From: Saccharum officinarum
Taxonomy: Eukaryota; Streptophyta; Magnoliopsida; Poales; Poaceae
NCBI GenBank assembly: GCA_020631735.1
Contig: CM036158.1
Location: 81,727,914 to 81,791,913, forward strand
DNA: 64,000 nt
Direction: 5' to 3'
The translations under genes and the position numbers were made by a program. The notes beneath the pieces are model-generated. The model worked only from the letters and a program-made list of their open reading frames with translations, was not told where the DNA came from and made no database searches. Positions 53,780 to 64,000 of this stretch are shown here, piece by piece (within the stretch, counting starts at the first letter, position 1; each line of letters starts with the position of its first letter).

Positions 53780-54061
53780 GGCTTGCCGCTCCCCCTGGAG
53801 GAGCGGTAGGCTTGCCGCTCCCTGATCTGGGGAGCGGCAGCCTTGCCGCTCCTCGAGGGGGGGGGCAGCCCTATCACTAGCCCATGCCCGTGTGGCACCA
53901 CTGCCACGTCACCAGCCTTGCCACTCCTCCACGTGGGGAGTGGCAAAGTTGAAATGTCGCTCCCTCGCGTGGGGAGCGGCCAAAAGTGTTAGGTATAAAA
54001 AAAGTTTCGGTGCTAAAATTAAAATAAGTTTTTAAAAAGTGTTAAAAAAATTCACTCCCAC
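53780..54061 (-). repeat. right terminal inverted repeat of MULE
   Basis: The reverse complement reads GTGGGAGTGAATTTTTTTAAC and onward, matching the left repeat over more than 200 bp at roughly 85 per cent by eye, including the CACGTGGAGGAG(C/T)GGCAAGGC block. Confidence 0.85.
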
Positions 54062-54860
54062 AGCTATTGGAGGGTCGTTGACACATTCTAGTGATATCTA
54101 ATTTCATAATAGCCTTATGAGAGATCCAAATTCACTCTTTTAAAGGATTTGGGTGATGTTTAAGATATTCATCGAATTGGAGAGCAAGGCTGGGTCCTTT
54201 AGTGAGCTTTCAGATAATAGAGAGGTGAAACATTTCTTGGCAGCATCAAGTCTGTGGTGAAACATTTGTTACCGTTGGATCTTTGGCTCCTAGACGGCTA
54301 GGCGTCAGCGGCGAGCACCCAAGTTTGTGGAGTGCTGCGGGATTTCTTTGCGGGCTGCAATCTTGACCCAAAAGGGAAAAGATCAAACTAGTGTGGTGTG
54401 GAAATTGGATGAAAGAGACCTTGCTAGAGCTTGACCATGAGTGCTCGCTCACAGCTTCCACAACATATATGTAGACTAGGATACGAGGGATTCAGACTCC
54501 AATAAATAAATGATGCGCCTCCTTGTTTGGTTTGCCTCACATTCATATTTACATTGTATTTATTTTATTTATTTGAACTTCTGCTTGTGTCTACTCGGTT
54601 GTGTATGTCTGTGGGTGTACAAACACTTTACATAAGTTCATAGGCAGACTCACCACCCGGCAACCTTGGCCAGTCGCCCGGGCTCCTCGACGAATTCGCA
54701 ATGAAATGCAATGAAGTTGATATGCTATCTAAAGGCTTTTTTCTATAGCAAATACTCATCATATTAAAATTTGCCCGGACTCTGAAGTCTTCCTGAGTCC
54801 GCTAATGCATAAGTTAGAAAACATCCCAAGAGACCGCACAACACCTTAGATTGAAGTGGG
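54062..54860. other. unclassified, no gene seen
   Basis: The block at about 54150-54480 looks like a low-copy TE remnant by its composition, but I cannot assign it to a family. No ORF with domains. Confidence 0.4.
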
Positions 54861-56340
54861 GGAGGAAAAAGAGCAAAAATACCTTATTTGTATCGGTAAT
54901 GATATAGTGAAGACGTCCGACGCGTCCGGACGCCTTCTCCCCACTCACTCGCCTCCCCACTTGCTCGCCTCCTTCCCTCCTTATCCACTTCCCTTCTTTT
55001 CTCAGTTGCTCCGCTCCGCCCACGCGCTCGTCCAGCGTCGCGTCCGCGCGCTCCTCCCCGTGCGCGCCTTTGTGCTGCGCCAGCGGCGAGCCCGCCCTCC
55101 TCCCTCCCCTCTCCCCTTCCTTCCTTCCTCCCGTCCCTGCTCCCCCGCGTCTTTCCCCCGCTGCGACATGCTCGGCCTCCTCGCCACCGGAGTGGGGGCA
55201 CCGGCGGCGGCATTCGGTGAGCCCGCCGACCTTCGCTCCCTCGCTGGTGCTCTCGTCCTCGCACGCCGCACCCTCCATGGGCTCCGACGAGGTAGGTGGG
55301 GAAGGATCTGGATCTGAGGCGCCCCTTCCCCCCGCCTCCCCCCTCTGGATCTCGATCTAGTCCCTCCTCTTCCTCTCCTTCCTCCTCCTCCTCGCCCCCT
55401 CTGTATCTATGGTTTTGATGGTGGCTACGGTTTTGTGGCGAGGCAGATCTAAGCTACATGCAACAGATTATGTGAAGCATGATTCTCTGATGTTGCAGTA
55501 GCTTCTTCTCCTTTTGTTGCAGCAGCTTCTTCTCCTTGTGGCGAGTCAGATCTAAGCTACATAGCAACAGATGATGTGAAGCATGATTCTCTGATGTTGC
55601 AGTAGCTTCTTCTCCTTTGTTGCATTAGCTCCTTCTTCTTGTTGCAATAGCTTTTTTCTCCTTGGTACAGTCGCTTCTTCTCCTTTTTGTTGCAATAGCT
55701 TCTTTCTCCTTGTTGCAGTAGTTTCTTCTCCTTTGTTGCACTAGCTTCTTATCCTTGTTGCAGCAACTTTTTCTCCTTTTGTTGCAATAGCTTTCTTTTT
55801 TCCCTGTTAGCTATCCTCTTGTTGCAGTAGCTTTTTTTCCTTTGTTACATTAGTTGTTTTTCAATGTTTCCATAATTTTTTTTGGTTTGTTTCACCAGTT
55901 TCTGTTTTGTGTTTCATTAGGGGTTTTTCAATGTTTCAATAGCTTTTTTCGTTTTGTTTCAACAGTTTTTTTATCTGTTTCATTAGGCGCCCTTCAATGT
56001 TGCAATAGCTTTTTCTTCCTTGTTTGCAGTTCGGGGGGTGGATTATGGTGGTGAGCTGGTGGCGGGGGCGGAGGTGCTAGGGTCGGTGAGGTTGGGGGCG
56101 GGACAGATCCGTGCGCGGGGGAGGTGGGGGCGCCTTTCTTCTCCATGCAGGTGGGCGGAGCGGGGGCGGTCTTCTCCGTGCGGGGCGAGGCGGGGGTCAC
56201 GATCTTTTTTCTCAGTGGGGGCGGGGCGGGGGCGTGCAGGGCGGGACAGGCGGTGGCACTCGCGGGGTGGGGGCAGCGTCCGGACGCACCCTTGGAGCCG
56301 GGCGTCCGGGCGCTAGCAGCCCCCTATTTGTATAGGTTGT
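54861..56340. other. GC-rich, possibly TE-derived region
   Basis: GC-rich left (54915-55330) and right (56030-56320) parts, both containing GCGTCCGGACGC-type sequence (about 54917 and 56275), surround a T-rich minisatellite. TTATTTGTAT at 54892 and CTATTTGTAT at 56326 stand outside them. This may be a transposon with degenerate ends. Long frames exist on both strands but have no recognisable domains and overlap each other. Confidence 0.4.
55433..55850 (+). repeat. direct duplication and TTGCAGTAGCTTCTTCTCC minisatellite
   Basis: An approximately 80-bp unit (GTGGCGAG(G/T)CAGATCTAAGCTACAT...GATGTTGCAGTAG) occurs at 55433 and 55538. It passes into about nine copies of a 25-30 bp unit, TTGTTGCA(G/A)TAGCTTCTTCTCC, with variants. 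Confidence 0.85.
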
Positions 56341-57356
56341 AGGAAAAAATGGCCCAGACCGGTACAGAGACGTTTGGACCAAACATGAAAAAAACTGTCC
56401 TAGTCTGGTTTCCTAGACGATCGGACCAACCAATATAAAACCAGCACATGCCAACTTTTCTTATTTCCTCCTTTAGGCATCGAATCGGTCCTTACACTTG
56501 CAAATACTTTGTTCTTAGATTTTTTAAAAAAAAATACACAGTACAAATGCACACACTCATACATGCATATACACTCACCTATGTAAAGGCACACACATAC
56601 AACATACCCCATAAGCACCTCGAAAAGACTGAGCCGATTGATCGTGGACATGGACAATTGGACATTGAGCATTTGAAAATGGTACGAGTAGCTCTATCTA
56701 AAGATTTAATTATGGTAACATATGCTCTTATAAATTTCCTAAAAAATATTCACGAACATTTTAGAAAAATCAGTTGTCACGTGGGTAATTGGCTTAGTTA
56801 ATTGTGAATGCAACTATAATTAGGGAGCTTACGTCCAACCAAGCGAATGGGGATTGAGCAAATAGAGAAAACATGCAGGGTAGAGTTGATACAATATTTT
56901 GGGACGAAAAGAGTATATATTATAACTAGATATATGCCCGTGCATTGCACGGGGTAACGAATTTGTATCTATGTGTACAACAATGCACGTGTTTTATGAT
57001 TTAAACAAACATAATAACAAATTTTTATCCTTGTCTATGACGATGCACATGGCTTATGGTTTCGAGAACATATTAAAAAATATACAAATTTGATTACATA
57101 AAGCATATTTTTTATCTTTATGACCTATTGACCTATATCTAGTAGATTTGGTTTATAGAAACCTAATAAAATTGGTTTCCTTTTTAAATTATTATTTGTG
57201 TGTTTTATTATTTTACATTTTCAAAAATTAATAAAAATCTAATTAATACTTGTGCATTTAGACCCTAAACTATTTCTAAATTCTATAGATTTTCCTTGTT
57301 CTATGTGGACATGGTAGAATAATGTGCCACACTATTGCCTGTGGTTATCAAGCTAA
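56341..57356. other. no gene; palindrome at 56937-56953
   Basis: AT-rich. The palindrome CCCGTGCATTGCACGGG at 56937-56953, preceded by AGATATATG, is a sequence type seen at ends of grass transposons, but no partner end was identified. Confidence 0.4.
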
Positions 57357-58925
57357 TCACCACGCAACAGACTCGTACGTTATGTGCGACCAGGAGGTCC
57401 ATCCGTTCTTCCCATGACACGTCGTTCCTTCGTTCCTGCTCTCGTAGGAGGGCGAGAGGGGTGTAAACGCGCGGCCATACACGCCGAGGCGAGTGGGGCG
57501 CAGAAGCGCGAGCACACGCGCACAGCCATGAGCTGACGGGCGAGAGGGGCGAGCGTTTGCAGGTGCCCGCTGCCGTCGACACAGGCTGGAGCTAGGGTGC
57601 GCACACGCGGGTGAAGCGGAGCACACGACGAGCACGTCGCAGAGCGCGGCAAGTGTCGTGGCCGCTGCCAGCACATCTGGCATCGTGTCGTCCGCGTCCA
57701 TGGCGAGACGCGTGCTCACGCGTATGCCGGGACTACGCACGGCAACAGGTCGCAGTTGCCCGCCGTCGCCGGCACAGGCTAGGCTAGGGCACGCGTGGGG
57801 GCGTGATTTGTTTGCTGGGAGGTGGGGCTTGACGCGGACCCACGTAGGCAGGGCCACGCGGGAGCGTGCGGGGTTCACGTACCGGACTTGCCATTAAACT
57901 GGGGCCGAGCGAATAATACTTGGCATCTGGGCGACACGGCTCTCGGACAGGGACCCACATGGGTGGGGTGACACGGGAGCCACAGATTAAGCTGGGCGAA
58001 GCAACTTATCTTGGCGTCTGACGATGACATTAGGATTTTTTTTAGTCTTTTTTCGCCCTATAAGAGCATCTCCAAGAGTATATAATATTTTTCTTTCTGA
58101 AAACATAGAGTTTTATAACTCTAAAAAAAGTATTGGAAAGAATAAAGAATGTCATCTCCAAGAGTTTCTAATAAGCCACTCCTAAAATATGGAAGGTAAT
58201 TTTACATCAGGAATTTTATATTATTTCTAAATTATTCTGACCACTTTTTTATATTCTTTCTCTCTTGTATATTTGCATCAGGAACTCTTTACTACTTTTT
58301 ATTATTTCTAAGCTCTTCCACCTTTAGAAGCGGTAGTCCTTCCGATCGTCTGTCGTCGCGCAGTCGCGCGTGAAAGGATAAGGAGGGGATCCGATGTGGC
58401 CACAGAAGAAAAAAAAGATTTTCTAGTGGGCCCCACCAGAACTAGCCCAAATAATCACCCCTTTAGGGGGATAGTGTTTTTTGGTGGGCTAGTTGTAAAA
58501 AAACTAGCTCTATCCCTCCTATTTGGCTATTTTTGGGCCAGTTGAGCGCAAACTAGCTCAAACTAGCTCTAGCCCCTGGATCCAAACAGGGCCATTGACC
58601 GACAAACACTAGTGGAGGGACGCAGACTATGTTTTTTCTTGTATAGTATTGCAAACGGAGACTGTGTTTTTTTTTGCCGTATATATTTCGGAAACGAATG
58701 TTTTTTTTTACCCTTTTTCCCGTGAGTTTTTTTTACCGTATATAAGGGCGGGGCGGGAGGGGGAGGGCGCAGACGAAACTGTTCGGTATTTTTTAGGTGG
58801 TATTAGATAATCTAGTAGCTAGCACGTGATCCATTACGAAGTTCAAACCATGTGTTGGCGTGCATCGCAAGTGGCAATAATAATCCAGGTAGTACTGCGG
58901 TGCCGGCCAGGACCAGGAAGCTTTA
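57357..58925. other. no supported gene; MITE-like fragments
   Basis: A GC-rich part (57400-57900) has frames on both strands without known domains. GAGCATCTCCAAGAG (58065) and CATCTCCAAGAGT (58153) are typical of MITE ends. The block at 58480-58590 has mirrored CTAGTTGTAAAAAAACTAG-type arms. Confidence 0.4.
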
Positions 58926-58929
58926 GCCT

Positions 58930-59178
58930 GCAGGACCAAAAAGCAAGGTTTCGATACACCAAAGATGTTAAAGTTTAACAAATACTGTAGCAGTTTTATC
59001 TTATTTGACAAAAAGTTTTCAATCTTGGACTAATTAGGCTTAATAAATTCGTCTCGTAAATTACTCCTAATCTGTGCTGACATACATGCAATTAGTCTAT
59101 ATTTTGTACTCTATGCATTTAAGGGAACGTTGATGTGATGGGAGTTAAACTTTAACTCCTCCAGACCAAACGGGACCT
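58930..59178. repeat. PIF/Harbinger (Tourist)-type MITE remnant
   Basis: The interior GGACTAATTAGGCTTAATAAATTCGTCTCG and CATGCAATTAGTC is the standard interior of a widespread grass MITE group. Inner arms TTAAAGTTTAAC and GTTAAACTTTAAC oppose each other. Exact ends not resolved. Confidence 0.65.
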
Positions 59179-59358
59179 AAATTGTTGACACGCTAATAAT
59201 CTTATTTTTCGGACGTGTGTGTGCTTCACCATGTGTGTGTTTTTTTTCTTTTTTTTGAAACGATCAGCATGCGTGTTTACAGAGGTGAGTGAGTAAGCGT
59301 GATTGTGTCATCATCTGCGCAGTGGTTAGGTTGGGGGAACAAAACTAGTGTGGTGCTG

Positions 59359-60039
59359 GGAGAATTTTTATTTTTTAATCATTTTTTATTTAATATTTTA
59401 AAAATAATCGCTCCTACAAAAATTTTGAGGACCAAATAACGTTTTCGCGCCACATGTATTGGCGCGGCAATACTGTTCTTTTATGCCACCGGGAGTGGCG
59501 TAACAAGACAAAACCTTTAAAAAATGAAAACTCTTTAATACGACGTTGGATGAAGATGAAATTTATATGAAAATTGTAGCCCTCGATGAGATCTAAACTT
59601 TGTAGTTCTGAGTTTTTTTTTCATTTGAGAACGTTAAGATGCTCAAAAAATTAATATAAAATTTATTATGCTCCTGAAATTATATATTAATTTTTTATCA
59701 TTTTAACATCCTTAGATGAAAAAATTCAAAACTACAAAGTTGTAGATCTCATCGAGTGCTATAATTTTCATATAAATTTCATCTTCATCCGACGTCATAT
59801 CGAAGAGTTATGATTTTTTAAAGGTTTTGTCTTATCACGCCACTCTCGACAGCGCGACAGAGCAACACTGTCACGCCACTGTGACAGTGTTTTTCATGTC
59901 AGAAACGCCTTCTAACGTGGCGGATGTTGCCGCCAATGCATGTGGCGCGACCAAAACGGTGAAATCCACAAAAAAAAAAATAGAAACGATTATTATTAAA
60001 ATATTAAATAAAAAAAGAATTAAAAAATAAAAATTCTGC
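59359..60039. mobile_element. foldback MULE-type MITE with about 300-bp arms
   Basis: The left arm (59359 to about 59650) and right arm (about 59695-60039) are imperfect inverted copies: GGAGAATTTTTATTTTTTAAT against the reverse complement GCAGAATTTTTATTTTTTAAT at the ends, and GATGAAGATGAAATTTATATGAAAA against its complement in the inner part. Only about 45 bp separate the arms. Flanks GTGGTGCTG (59350-59358) and GTGGTGCGG (60040-60048) form a nine-base duplication with one mismatch, the size used by Mutator elements. It encodes nothing; a transcript would fold into one long hairpin. Confidence 0.88.
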
Positions 60040-60048
60040 GTGGTGCGG

Positions 60049-60663
60049 TGTGTGGACAAGAGCAGCTTCCGGCCCACACAAGCCCGATGGATCCGATCTG
60101 ACCGTCCCGACACGCTGGCCCCACTTGCAGCAGTGAACCTGGGGCTGCGCAACGGTCACGGCCTCACGTTGCCTCTCGTGCAACAGTTCGGGCGCTTTAG
60201 GGTGGGGGCCCGGTGGTCCATGTTGGCACGCTCGTGAGCGAGGTAGGTAGCGGTGTCCAGTGTCCTGCACTCCATCTCCATCCATGGTGGTGGTTACAGC
60301 AGTTGGTGCCGTCGTCGTCAATTGTCCTCCCATGTCTCCAGGCTCGGCTAGTCGGCTTGCATGCACGGCCGAGCCGAACACACGGCTTGTCTGTCGTTCT
60401 CGTTCGGCTCGGGTGCAGCGCAGGTAGGCTTATCTGTCAGTAGTCAGTGTGTGTGGCAGTGATTAGACATGGCTGATTGTGGATTAGCTGTTCATTTTTA
60501 GTGTAAAAGTTTAGTAAGGATTCTTCTGGGCTCTTGTTGCCCGCTCTGGCGAGCAAGTCAAAAGAAGACGAAGGAGACTCGCACCGCACCAAACAGCAAT
60601 CAAACTTGAAAACACTGCTCCAGATACATGCACGGGACACAACATGCCTCTTTTTTTTTCTTT
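60049..60663. other. no gene seen
   Basis: GC-rich at first, with short frames lacking domains. No supported feature. Confidence 0.45.
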
Positions 60664-61003
60664 CAAGGGTGTCTGGATCTAGTGACTAAAGTTTAGGAGG
60701 TGTCATATAAGGATGTTGTATGGAATGTTTGGATACTAATAAAAAAAATAAATTACAAAATCAGTCAGTAATCAACGAGACGAATTTATTAAGTCTAATT
60801 AATCCGTTATTAGCATATATTTACGGTATCACCATATTATCAAATCATGGACTAATTAAGCTTAAAAAATTTGTCTCACAAAACAGTCTCAATTTGTGCA
60901 TTTAGTTCCATAAATAGTTTATATTTAATATTCCATATATGTGTTCAAATATCTGATAGAACAGCGACTAAAGTTTAGGAGGTGGAATTAAACACTCCTT
61001 GTA
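60664..61003. repeat. PIF/Harbinger (Tourist)-type MITE
   Basis: Terminal arms GACTAAAGTTTAGGAGGTG occur near both ends (60684 and 60966). The interior ATGGACTAATTAAGCTTAAAAAATTTGTCTC matches the same MITE group as 58930-59178. Confidence 0.65.
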
Positions 61004-61128
61004 TACGAATACGATGGGTAGATTTGTTTAGTGGGGTTGTAGTGCGCGTCAATGCCCACGATTAAACCATGTGGGAGGACTGACTCTGGTTAATTATTGA
61101 CGTACCGTAGTCATGCCACTAGCATATA

Positions 61129-61372
61129 GGGTGTGTTCACTTTGCGAAAAATAGCTGAAAAGTTACTGTAGCATCTTTCGTTGTTATTTGGCAAACTTTG
61201 TCCAATTATGGACTAACTAGACTCAAAAGATTCGTCCCGACATTTACAGACAAACTATACAATTAGTTATCTTTTTTACCTACATTTAATGCTCCATGCA
61301 TGCGTCGAAAGATTTGATGTGATGAGTGGAAGAGGAAATATTTTGGGTTGGGAGGGGAAAGTGAACAAGGCC
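61129..61372. mobile_element. Tourist-like MITE, 244 bp
   Basis: Flanked by ATA (61126-61128 and 61373-61375). Left end GGGTGTGTTCACTTTGCG; right end in reverse complement GGCCTTGTTCACTTTCCC. Interior GGACTAACTAGACTCAAAAGATTCG and ATTTAATGCTCCATGCATG are standard for this MITE group. Confidence 0.8.
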
Positions 61373-61375
61373 ATA

Positions 61376-62011
61376 GTAAGATCGAGGATATCTAACCCAT
61401 GACATGCATGCATGAAGTCCAAAATCCGCTTGGTGCGAAGTTTTTTTTAAGTAAAGGACATGTCCAATATCTGACAAATATAAACGTGTATCGAATTATT
61501 CAAATTTCAAAAAACAAAGTACGGAAATTGTTTAGAAGTTTTGTTGTACACATCAAAGGAGTCGTCTTCATGCGCTAGACGTACGCCGAGACGCGACCCA
61601 ATGATAGATGCACGCCACTAGTGCTCAAACTAGGAATCACTAGCATACACACACCTAGAACAAACCACAAGCGTACACGTGTCGTCGGTTGCCCGGTTAA
61701 CATCACCGCATAGTCCAATTTTAATTTCCATCATCACCCACCATCACCACTAATCCCCCACTAATCACCGGATTACCAGCCCGGCTAAGCAAGCAAACAA
61801 ATCAGCTCGAAACCGAGCCGAACCACCACCTACTCACTTTTTGGCCCCACCGGTCATCCACTCATCCTCCTACCTAACCTTCCTCCGGGCCCGGCTAGCA
61901 GCAGCCATCCCAGAAAAGAATCACCCCCTCCTGCTTCACCAGCGGGTCGCTTCATCCAACCACCGCGGTTCCTGTGGTGTCTCGCTCTCACCAACTCCGG
62001 CTCCGGCCGCG
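61376..62011 (+). promoter_or_regulatory. DAHP synthase upstream region
   Basis: Sequence from the MITE to the TATA box. It turns CT-rich and then GC-rich towards the gene. No specific operators are assigned. Confidence 0.5.
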
Positions 62012-62019
62012 TATAAGTA
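62012..62019 (+). promoter_or_regulatory. TATA box of DAHP synthase
   Basis: TATAAGTA, 133-140 bp before the ATG, followed by a C-rich leader. Transcription probably begins about 62040-62050. Confidence 0.65.
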
Positions 62020-62151
62020 CCCCCGACCCCGCTGCTCTCCGACCCAGGAGACACCGCGCCCGCCATACGCCCGCACCGCCTCCTCCGCTACCCGTCTACG
62101 CGAACCCTAACGTTAGATTAAACTGTCCTCGCCGCTGCATTCCGTTCCGCA

Positions 62152-63106
62152 ATGGCCCTCGCCAACACCGCCGCCGCGGCAGCCGCCATCTCCGGCGGGT
62201 CCGCATCCGCCTCACAGCCCCGCCGCGCGCCGCCGTCTCTCCTCCCGCTGAAGCGCCGCTGCGCCGTCCGCGCCGTGCACGCCGCGGAGCCGTCGAAGAA
62301 CCCCGGCGTCGTCGTCCCGGCCGCCGCCAAGACCTCGTCGCCGACGACGGTCGCGCCCGAGAACGACGCGGCCCCGGCCCGTGCCCCGAAGGCGGCGCCG
62401 GCGGCGGCGAAGTGGGCGGTGGACAGCTGGAGGACGAAGAAGGCACTGCAGCTGCCGGAGTACCCGAACCCGGCGGAGCTGGAGGCGGTGCTCAAGACCA
62501 TCGAGGCGTTCCCGCCCATCGTCTTCGCCGGGGAGGCGCGCCACCTGGAGGAGCGCCTCGCCGACGCCGCCATGGGCCGCGCCTTCCTCCTCCAGGGCGG
62601 CGACTGCGCCGAGAGCTTCAAGGAGTTCAACAGCAACAACATCCGCGACACCTTCCGCGTCCTCCTGCAGATGTCCGCCGTCCTCATGTTCGGCGCCCAG
62701 ATGCCCGTCGTCAAGGTACGATTCGACGACACCACGCGCACGAAATTTCCTCCCCTTTTCAAGCTGATCTGATTTTTTAAGCTGACGACCTATATTTGTG
62801 TTCGATTCGATTGTTGGTGCGCCTGCAGGTTGGTAGGATGGCCGGCCAATTCGCGAAGCCGAGGTCGGAGGCGTTCGAGGTCAGGGACGGCGTCAAGCTG
62901 CCCAGCTACCGGGGCGACAACATCAACGGCGAGGCGTTCGACGAGAAGAGCCGCGTCCCCGACCCACAGAGGATGATCCGCGCGTACGCCCAGTCCGCCG
63001 CCACGCTCAACCTGCTCCGCGCCTTCGCCACCGGAGGCTACGCCGCCATGCAACGCGTCACGCAGTGGAACCTGGATTTCACCGAACACAACGAGCAGGG
63101 CGACAG
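62152..63106 (+). CDS. DHS: class II DAHP synthase, plastidial, exons 1-2 (3' part beyond window)
   Basis: Exon 1 is 62152-62715 and exon 2 62829-63106, split by a 113-nt GT-AG intron; the second intron starts at 63107 and runs off the window. The enzyme joins phosphoenolpyruvate and erythrose 4-phosphate to 3-deoxy-D-arabino-heptulosonate 7-phosphate, the first step of the shikimate pathway to aromatic amino acids. The first about 85 residues are Ala/Ser/Arg/Pro-rich, as in a chloroplast transit peptide. The catalytic part follows from [24 protein letters not shown] holds the metal-binding Cys (about 152), and [14 protein letters not shown] holds the phosphoenolpyruvate-binding Arg (about 191) and Lys (about 198). 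About 280 residues are visible, with no stop or frameshift, out of about 530 usual. The start ATG is in a good context and is the first ATG after the TATA box. Confidence 0.95.
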
Positions 63107-63274
63107 GTGAGAAAAAATCTTCCATGCACTGAGTTGATTTTATTCTGGCAATTTTTTTCCCGGGACCTCGACAGCTGTGAATTAGTGCTCTCCGCTGTGA
63201 AAAACGTGGCGTACGGTGGTCGCTGTCAGAGTTTAGTAAATTGCATCCCCGCGTATATCTCCCTATCAATGTTA

Positions 63275-63520
63275 AGGCCTCAGTTTGGATTGCAAATTTT
63301 TTTTAACTTTGGTACTGTAACACTTTTGTTTGTATTTGATAATTAGTGTCCAATCATGAACTAATTAGGTTCAAAAGATCTGTCTTGTGATTTACAACTA
63401 AACTGTACAATTAGTTATTTTTTTATCTATATTTAATGCTCTATACATATGTCTAAATTTTGATGTGACGAAGAGAGTGTAAAAATTTGAAACTTGGAGT
63501 ATATCTAAACAAGGACTGAG
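63275..63520. mobile_element. PIF/Harbinger (Tourist)-type MITE in DAHP synthase intron 2
   Basis: Ends AGGCCTCAGTTTGGAT and, in reverse complement, CTCAGTCCTTGTTTAGAT, flanked by TTA/TAA. The interior CCAATCATGAACTAATTAGG and TTTAATGCTCTATACATATG is the same group as 61129-61372, here more diverged. Confidence 0.75.
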
Positions 63521-63877
63521 TAAAATTTTGATTTGAAAAGGACAGAAAAGTTAGTGTTGCGAATGTGTGGGGTATCGAAACCTGCCCAGATACGTAGATG
63601 CCCTCGTGAAAAGTAACTATCACCAAATTACATTTTTTTGTCGCAACCATTCAGTTATATTTATGGCAAATGAATCTTGAAGTTACTGGACCCACTCAGG
63701 TAAGTAATTGTCATAGTCAGATCCGAACTGTACTGTGTGACATTTTTGACAGGACTGTCTTTGTCCACACCCTCCATCCTTGTCCCACACTTCTTTTTCA
63801 TTAACTTTTTCAAAATTTTCTCTTTTTTTCCTGAGGTTAAATGTTAAATTCATGGACCATACAAACTTTAATATGTA

Positions 63878-64000
63878 CTCTTACCGTTCCAAATTATAAG
63901 ATATTTTCTAGATTCATAGCTTTTGCTACGTATATATACATTATGTCTAGATGTATAACAAAAGTAACGTATTTAGAAAAGACAAACGTGTTATAATTTG
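63878..64000. repeat. Stowaway-like MITE, cut by window end
   Basis: After TA, CTCTTACCGTTCCAAATTATAAG followed by TTTTCTAGATTCATAGCTTTTG is a usual Stowaway start; the other end is outside. Confidence 0.6.

Larger units (their letters stand above)
40925..54061 (+). mobile_element. 13-kb Mutator-like element (MULE) carrying transposase, PMD and zinc-finger genes, all decayed
   Basis: Long imperfect terminal inverted repeats (40925-41185 and 53780-54061) enclose a MULE transposase pseudogene, a plant-mobile-domain pseudogene in the same direction and a small zinc-finger pseudogene in the opposite direction. Transposase plus PMD-type (PP7-long-form-like) genes in one element is a known arrangement in plant MULEs. 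Two later insertions are nested in it: a hAT MITE (42186-42752) and a 3.9-kb solo LTR (47475-51405). Without them the element is about 8.6 kb. A 9-bp target duplication was not found, so the outer ends are approximate. Confidence 0.85.
63107..64000 (+). other. DAHP synthase intron 2 (partial), with MITEs
   Basis: Starts GTGAG after the exon 2 end at GACAG. It has no coding continuation in the visible part. It carries a Tourist-like MITE and the start of a Stowaway-like one. Confidence 0.85.

Noticed and set aside
40900..54080. A 9-bp target duplication for the large MULE
   Set aside because: Searched by eye around both ends of the TIRs; no convincing match, so the outer ends remain approximate.
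57357..57878. 173-codon minus-strand frame
   Set aside because: No recognisable domain, several competing frames, no promoter or splice support.

Overview
The window looks like nuclear DNA of a grass (Poaceae), probably a large-genome, TE-rich lineage; I cannot name the species. The evidence is the plant-type exon/intron structure of two host genes, an intron-bearing elongator tRNA-Met, a Sirevirus-type copia element with a tRNA-iMet primer site, MULE, hAT, Stowaway and Tourist families, and a large share of nested retrotransposons. No bacterial or organellar features are seen.

Layout. 1-3713: the 3' part of a degraded copia element (minus strand), cut off by an assembly gap (3714-3813). 3814-24267: a large gypsy-like LTR element (plus strand) with LTRs of about 3.9 kb. 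It has a primer site, a polypurine tract and one 302-codon ORF but no visible pol. Its 5' LTR is mostly lost in the gap. Nested inside it, directly at the stop codon of that ORF, is a complete Sirevirus (6661-18541, minus strand): two 1600-bp LTRs, a 5-bp target duplication, gag with one nonsense codon, an intact pol, and a third ORF that has its own TATA box. 24268-32460: a LINE reverse transcriptase truncated by the gypsy element, a shattered U-box/ARM E3 ligase pseudogene, a broken metacaspase exon 1, a 5'-truncated LINE with a 15-bp target duplication, and a LINE-type ORF1 with two CCHC knuckles.

32706-37000 is the first host-gene island: a four-exon type I metacaspase (minus strand), a poly(A)-tailed non-autonomous LINE inserted about 0.23 kb upstream of its start codon, and tRNA-Met. 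37890-40924 holds an LTR remnant, a Stowaway MITE and a hAT element. 40925-54061 is a 13-kb Mutator-like element (MULE). It carries a decayed mudrA-type transposase with a SWIM finger, a decayed plant-mobile-domain (PMD) gene, and an opposing decayed zinc-finger gene. A hAT MITE and a 3.9-kb solo LTR have inserted into it. 54062-61375 is gene-poor: GC-rich and minisatellite sequence, a 681-bp foldback MULE hairpin, and several MITEs. 62152 to the right edge holds the first two exons of plastid 3-deoxy-D-arabino-heptulosonate 7-phosphate (DAHP) synthase, the entry enzyme of the shikimate pathway, with MITEs in its second intron.

The functional host content is therefore small: metacaspase, tRNA-Met and DAHP synthase. 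The most interesting structural signal is in the Sirevirus. The same promoter architecture (clustered ACCGGT palindromes directly upstream of TATAAATA) occurs once in the LTR and again upstream of the third ORF. Also notable are an apparent age inversion between the nested Sirevirus and its gypsy host, and a conserved splice-like hairpin module in two different gypsy-type LTRs. All comparisons were made by eye; no database or alignment tool was used.
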